The notes under the pieces were generated by a model. That model saw only the letters and a program-made list of their open reading frames with translations. It was not told the origin of the DNA and ran no database searches. From Polyangiaceae bacterium (GTDB lineage Bacteria; Myxococcota_A; Polyangia; Polyangiales; Polyangiaceae): a stretch of DNA of 64,000 nt. Position numbers and translations under genes: made by a program. The stretch covers positions 682,001 through 746,000 of the forward strand of contig JAHBVX010000002.1 in the NCBI GenBank assembly GCA_019637295.1, written 5' to 3'. Shown in pieces: positions 60,377 through 64,000 of this stretch (the first letter of the stretch is position 1; every line of letters starts with the position of its first letter).

Positions 60377-60379
60377 CCC

Positions 60380-60913
60380 ATGACGCAGATGGCCGTGTGT
60401 GCAGTGCTCTCGCTCGCCCTCCTGGCGGGCTGCAGCGGTGGCGGGCTGGGATCCGGCGGCGCTTCGCTGGGCGACAGCGACCACCCGCTCGCGGGAGCCA
60501 AGGCGCCCGAGTTCGATCTGGCCGCTCAGTCCGGCGGCGCTCGCGCGTCACTCGCGGCGCACGCGGGCAAGATCGTGATCGTGGACTTCTGGGCGACCTG
60601 GTGCGATCCGTGCCGAGACTCCTTTCCGCACTACCAGCGGATGGTGGAGCAGCATGGGGGCAAGCTCGTGGTGCTGGGGCTGAGCACGGACGACGACCCG
60701 GACGGGATACCGGCGTTCGCCAAGGAAACCGGCGCCAAGTTTCCGCTCGCGTGGGATGACGGCCAGACGGTTGCCCGGCAGTACTCGCCGCCCACCATGC
60801 CCACGAGCTACGTCGTGGACGGCAACGGCATCGTCCGCTTCGTCCACGTTGGATTCCGCTCCGGCGACGAGACCGTGCTCGCACAGCAGGTGTCGTCCCT
60901 GCTCGCGGACTAG
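60380..60913 (+). CDS. TlpA-like thioredoxin lipoprotein beside TSP3 protein
   Basis: This 177-residue protein has a lipoprotein signal ending LLAGC (Cys18) and a Gly/Ser-rich linker. The thioredoxin-like domain starts at APEFDLAAQ, with WCDPC at 74-78 as the active site and the cis-Pro region PPTMPTSYVV. It should act on disulfides outside the cytoplasm. It follows the TSP3 gene by 3 bases, so the natural client could be the cysteine pairs of the repeats. It resembles the CDPC protein at 47421. Confidence 0.9.
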   Translation: MTQMAVCAVLSLALLAGCSGGGLGSGGASLGDSDHPLAGAKAPEFDLAAQSGGARASLAAHAGKIVIVDFWATWCDPCRDSFPHYQRMVEQHGGKLVVLGLSTDDDPDGIPAFAKETGAKFPLAWDDGQTVARQYSPPTMPTSYVVDGNGIVRFVHVGFRSGDETVLAQQVSSLLAD

Positions 60914-61025
60914 TGACGACACCACCGCACACACGGGCCTGATGTAGGCAATGCTCCTCCCGTTCGTCGCGGGGTTGGTGTCTCGCCCTGCCCCGCAGGT
61001 CCGTTCAGTGTATCCTTGCTGACAG

Positions 61026-61853
61026 GTGCATCGGCTCGGACTCGATCGCATTCGGCGCGCGCTGGTCTTGCTCGGCGTGCTGCTGCTGCTCGCGGACTCT
61101 TCCCCCGCCGACGCGCAGAGCAGCGTCGTCAGTCGCCTCATCGATCGCCTCGAGCAGGGTGAAGACTTTCGCGTGCGGGTGCAGGCAGCCCTCGAGCTCG
61201 GCAAGTCCAAGGACGACGCTGCTCGCCTGCCACTCGAGCGCGCGCTCGCCGACGGCAACGCCGCGGTGCGCGCCGCGTGTGCGGCGGCGCTCAAGGTGCT
61301 TGGCGACAAACGCAGCATCGCCGCCCTGCAGAAGCGTGAGAAGGACCCGTCGGCGGCCGTTCGCGCACAGGTCAAGGCGAGCATCGAAGCGCTGCGGGCA
61401 GCAGGCGAGTCCGAGGACAAACCTCGGGTGCTGCTGCGCATCGGCAAGATGAAGGACGCCAAGGGTGTCCGCTCGGGGGATCTGCTCGAAGAAGTGGAGC
61501 AGACCGCGCGCAAGCGCTTCCAGCAGATCCCCGGCGTCCGGGTGCTCGATGGCAACACGACCGACTCGACGGCGCGCCTTCCGCTGGTGATGGTCACCGG
61601 GCAGGTCCGCCGCCTGCTGCAGGCGGAGGAGGGCTCCTCAGTCACGTTCTCGGCCAGCGTGGAGTACCTCGTGCAGCGCATGCCGGATCAGGCCATCGCA
61701 GGCACGGTGTCTGGCTCGGCGAGCACCACCGCAACCAAGGACGAAGCCAAGGACCGGCGTCGCAACGCCGAGCTGCGACGTGCCGTCCTCTCCGCCGCCG
61801 TCGAGAGCGCGGTGCGGCGATCCCCCGACGCGTTGTTCGCGGCGGCGAAGTGA
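61026..61853 (+). CDS. Exported HEAT-repeat protein
   Basis: The GTG start at 61026 gives 275 residues with a signal peptide (LVLLGVLLLLADSSPADAQ). Residues 35-130 contain HEAT-like helical repeats (FRVRVQAALELGKSKD, NAAVRAACAAALKVLGDK, SAAVRAQVKASIEAL). The second half (PRVLLRIGKMKD, RARKRFQQIPGV and LVMVTGQVRRL) looks like a compact alpha/beta domain of unknown family. It is periplasmic. It follows the TlpA gene at a 112-base distance, with no obvious link. No catalytic motif is seen. Confidence 0.72.
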   Translation: MHRLGLDRIRRALVLLGVLLLLADSSPADAQSSVVSRLIDRLEQGEDFRVRVQAALELGKSKDDAARLPLERALADGNAAVRAACAAALKVLGDKRSIAALQKREKDPSAAVRAQVKASIEALRAAGESEDKPRVLLRIGKMKDAKGVRSGDLLEEVEQTARKRFQQIPGVRVLDGNTTDSTARLPLVMVTGQVRRLLQAEEGSSVTFSASVEYLVQRMPDQAIAGTVSGSASTTATKDEAKDRRRNAELRRAVLSAAVESAVRRSPDALFAAAK

Positions 61854-61916
61854 AGCGGCCGTTTCGAAGAGGTTGAGCGACCGAGCAGAGGGCGGTAAGA
61901 GCGGGGGGCTTTGCCC

Positions 61917-63038
61917 TTGCCGCGCGTGCTCTTCGTCTCGAAGCCCATCGTTGCCCCGTTTCACGATGGCACGAAGTGCTTCGTGCGAGACGTGGCTACG
62001 CGGCTCGAGCGAGTGGAGCCCATCGTCATGGCTCACCCGGGCGCGCCGCCGCTGCCCGGGCGCGAGGACATCCGTCGGGTGAACGTGTATCCCGATCGGG
62101 GCAGCTTCACGCCTCGTCTGCAGGACAACGCGCGGGCCGCGATCTGGTTGCTCCTGGCCAGCCGTGCGGACGTGTGGCACTTCGTGTTCGCGCCGAACGA
62201 GCGCACGAGTCGCATCGCGCGCGTGCTCTCCCGCTCCCGGCGGGTCCCGACGCTGCAGACGGTCGCCTCGCCGCCCCGGGACTTCTCCCGCGCCGAGCGC
62301 TTGCTGTTCGGCGACTGTGTCGTGGCGCAGAGCCGGTGGACCGCCGAGCAGCTCACGCGCGCGCTCGGTCCCCGCGGCCGGCGGCGACCCATCGAGGTGA
62401 TCCCGCCGCCCGTCGCCGAGATCGAGCCCCGCTCGCCCGAGGCCTGCGCTGCGCTGCGCGCCCAGCTGGGCATCGACCCGAGGGCGACGGTGTTCGTGTA
62501 CCCGGGTGATCTGGAGTTCAGCTCGGGTGCCCAGCTGGTCGCCGACGCGGTTCGCGGCCTGGTCGAGCGCAACCCAGCAGCCGTCGTGGTGTTCGCCTAT
62601 CGCGCCAAGACGCCGGCTGCGGCGGAGGTTGCCGCCCGGCTCGAGGCGGAGCTCGCCGGGCTGCCGGTGCGCTTCGCCGCCTCCCTCGCGGACGTGCTCG
62701 TGCTGATCAGCACGGCCGAGGCCGTGTTGTTCCCGGTCGACGATCTGTACGGCAAGGTGGACCACCCCATCGTCCTGCTCGAAGCGATGCAGCTCGGTGT
62801 GCCGGTGATCACCCTGGACAGCGGACCGCTGATGGACCTGGGCGGTGTCGAGAAGATCCCGCTCGCCGACGCCGGGCTCTTGGTCGAGGCGGCGTGCGGG
62901 GTCGCAGCCAACCCTGACCGGCGCGCACGCATCGTCGCGGCGCAGCGCGCCGCCATCGCGGAGCGTCACCACGCCGACATCGTTGCGGCCCGCTACGAGG
63001 CGCTGTACCTCGAGCTTCTCGGAGGCAGGCGAGCATGA
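61917..63038 (+). CDS. Glycosyltransferase, GT4-like
   Basis: The TTG at 61917 (MPRVLFVSKP) gives 373 residues, with a GGGGGG ribosome site 10 bases upstream; a TTG at 61911 is less well placed. The N-lobe starts with VLFVSKPIVAP, and the C-lobe contains VFVYPGDLEF, a loop with VVVFAYRAK, and the segment PIVLLEAMQLGVPVI (in parts), the E-x7-E-like donor-binding region of GT4 glycosyltransferases. It transfers a sugar from a nucleotide donor to a glycan or lipid in the cytoplasm. Its stop overlaps the start of the enoyl-CoA hydratase (ATGA). Confidence 0.78.
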   Translation: MPRVLFVSKPIVAPFHDGTKCFVRDVATRLERVEPIVMAHPGAPPLPGREDIRRVNVYPDRGSFTPRLQDNARAAIWLLLASRADVWHFVFAPNERTSRIARVLSRSRRVPTLQTVASPPRDFSRAERLLFGDCVVAQSRWTAEQLTRALGPRGRRRPIEVIPPPVAEIEPRSPEACAALRAQLGIDPRATVFVYPGDLEFSSGAQLVADAVRGLVERNPAAVVVFAYRAKTPAAAEVAARLEAELAGLPVRFAASLADVLVLISTAEAVLFPVDDLYGKVDHPIVLLEAMQLGVPVITLDSGPLMDLGGVEKIPLADAGLLVEAACGVAANPDRRARIVAAQRAAIAERHHADIVAARYEALYLELLGGRRA

Positions 63039-63781
63039 GCGTGTCATTTCAGACCGACGGACCCGTGGCGATCCTCACGCTCGACCGGCCCGAGCGGCGC
63101 AATGCGGTCGATCGCGCGACCGCCAGCGCGCTGCGCGACGGCTACCACCACTTCGCTGGGGACGACGCGCTGCGGGTCTTGGTGCTCGCCACCGGCGATC
63201 CGCGGGCGTTTTCGGCGGGCGCCGACCTGGTGGCGCTCGACAACGACGTGGATCACCCGGACGGCCCCATGGGCTTCACGCGCGTCCGGCCGTCGAAGCC
63301 GACCATCGCGGCCATCGAGGGCTACTGCGTGGCGGGTGGGCTCGAGATCGCGCTGTGGTGCGATCTGCGGGTCGCGGGTCGCTCGGCGAGCTTCGGCTGT
63401 CTCGAGCGGCGCTTCGGCGTTCCGTTGATCGACGGGGGCACCCAGCGGCTCGCGCCCATCGTCGGCCTCGGCCGCGCGCTCGACCTGGTGCTCACCGGCC
63501 GATTGATCGACGTCGTCGAGGCCGAACGCATGGGTCTCGTGAGCCGAATCGTGGACGACGGCAGCGCGCGGGATGCGGCCGTCGCCTTGGCCCGAGAGAT
63601 CGCAGGCTTTCCCTGGAGCTGCGTGCTCGCGGATCGCGAGAGCCTGCTCGACAGCACCGAGCTGGACTTGGGCGAGGGTCTGCGTCGCGAGGCCGCGCGC
63701 GGTCGAGCACTGCTCACCGAAGCCGCTGTCGGCGCGGCGCGGTTCGCGTCCGGGCGCGGCCGCCACGGAGAGGGCACGTGA
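63035..63781 (+). CDS. Enoyl-CoA hydratase/isomerase
   Basis: This 248-residue crotonase-fold protein has ILTLDRPERRNAVDRA near the N-terminus, the oxyanion-hole AFSAGADLVAL at 64-74 and AAIEGYCVAGGLEIALWCDLR (in parts), where Glu in GGLEIAL occupies the catalytic region. It hydrates or isomerises enoyl-CoA in fatty-acid or amino-acid metabolism. The ATG overlaps the glycosyltransferase stop and its stop overlaps the GTG of udk, so all three are coupled. This grouping has no evident pathway logic. Confidence 0.9.
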   Translation: MSVSFQTDGPVAILTLDRPERRNAVDRATASALRDGYHHFAGDDALRVLVLATGDPRAFSAGADLVALDNDVDHPDGPMGFTRVRPSKPTIAAIEGYCVAGGLEIALWCDLRVAGRSASFGCLERRFGVPLIDGGTQRLAPIVGLGRALDLVLTGRLIDVVEAERMGLVSRIVDDGSARDAAVALAREIAGFPWSCVLADRESLLDSTELDLGEGLRREAARGRALLTEAAVGAARFASGRGRHGEGT

Positions 63782-64000
63782 GCGTGTACGTCGTGGGCGT
63801 GGCCGGTGGCACCGGTTCGGGCAAGTCCACCGTCGCGCGCGCCATCGCCGAGCAGTTGCCCTCCGGCAGCGCCACGCTGATCGAGCACGACTCGTACTAT
63901 CGAGATCAGCCGGAGCTCGACTACGACGCGCGGGCCGCGCTCAACTTCGATCACCCCAGCGCTCTCGAGACCGAGCTCTTGGTTGCCCACCTCGAGGCCC
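63778..64000 (+). CDS. udk: Uridine kinase, N-terminal fragment
   Basis: The GTG at 63778 overlaps the stop of the enoyl-CoA hydratase gene (GTGA). The first 74 codons are in the window; the gene continues to the right. The Walker A GGTGSGKST is at about 10-18, HDSYYRD follows, and NFDHPSALETELL is the typical uridine-binding segment. Udk phosphorylates uridine and cytidine in pyrimidine salvage. The motifs are diagnostic even though the fragment is short. Confidence 0.92.
   Translation, partial: MSVYVVGVAGGTGSGKSTVARAIAEQLPSGSATLIEHDSYYRDQPELDYDARAALNFDHPSALETELLVAHLEA

Noticed and set aside
60914-61025. Possible terminator or small gene between TlpA and HEAT genes
   Set aside because: No stem with a T-run and no start with a ribosome site were found in the 112 bases; only the HEAT gene start is nearby.

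Overview
The window is GC-rich DNA (about two-thirds G+C by eye), with almost no intergenic space, that fits a predatory or social Myxococcota, probably a Polyangia-type myxobacterium. The supporting features are several eukaryote-like Ser/Thr kinases (one degenerate), FHA, PEGA, AgmX/PglI-like, V4R-like and TIGR04551-type proteins, a DUF2330 protein with a MYXO-CTERM-like tail, type IV pilus motors, and many lipoproteins, several of them very cysteine-rich. It reads as ordinary chromosome. I see no insertion sequence, phage, CRISPR array, rRNA or tRNA, and no stretch above 300 bases without a gene.

Layout. 0-7.3 kb: the 5' end of purF, a divergent membrane TPR protein, a beta-barrel porin, and pilB-pilT. 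7.5-11.1 kb: an FHA protein coupled to a Ser/Thr kinase, then a rhodanese-MoeB fusion. 11.1-18.5 kb: a PAP2/Aur1-like membrane enzyme with a sigma54-like promoter, a zinc-ribbon membrane protein, a MopE-motif lipoprotein, acyl-CoA dehydrogenase plus Nudix, an outer-membrane protein and a DUF4230 protein. 18.5-29.2 kb: DUF2330, an AbgT transporter, a periplasmic transpeptidase, PilZ, a coiled-coil lipoprotein, a pteridine-reductase-like SDR operon, a nucleotidyltransferase-HAD pair and an M20 peptidase. 29.2-36.5 kb: acetyl-CoA synthetase, a PEGA protein, a Ser/Thr kinase, a small basic protein with ribosomal protein S20, and an ECF sigma factor with its probable anti-sigma factor. 36.7-45 kb: a MacAB-like export operon with two permeases, a five-S1-domain protein, Mrp and a pseudokinase.

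45-61 kb is the most distinctive part. Exported thioredoxin-fold proteins (four, all lipoproteins with CxxC sites) sit beside secreted cysteine-rich or otherwise unusual surface proteins: a lipoprotein with about 60 cysteines, a Gly/Ser-rich lipoprotein, a 626-residue barrel-like protein and a thrombospondin-type-3 repeat protein. The best candidate for an under-described system here is a cell-envelope thiol-redox module serving these surface proteins. The same region carries a Uma2 protein with a heptad-repeat tail, a bifunctional aldolase/dehydrogenase, a V4R-like protein, a TIGR04551 protein and a zinc-ribbon kinase.

61-64 kb holds a HEAT-repeat protein, then a tightly coupled glycosyltransferase, enoyl-CoA hydratase and uridine kinase run; the kinase leaves the window.

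Many adjacent genes share ATGA or GTGA stop-start overlaps, which indicates translational coupling and fixes several otherwise uncertain starts. Family names come from motif recognition alone; no search was run.
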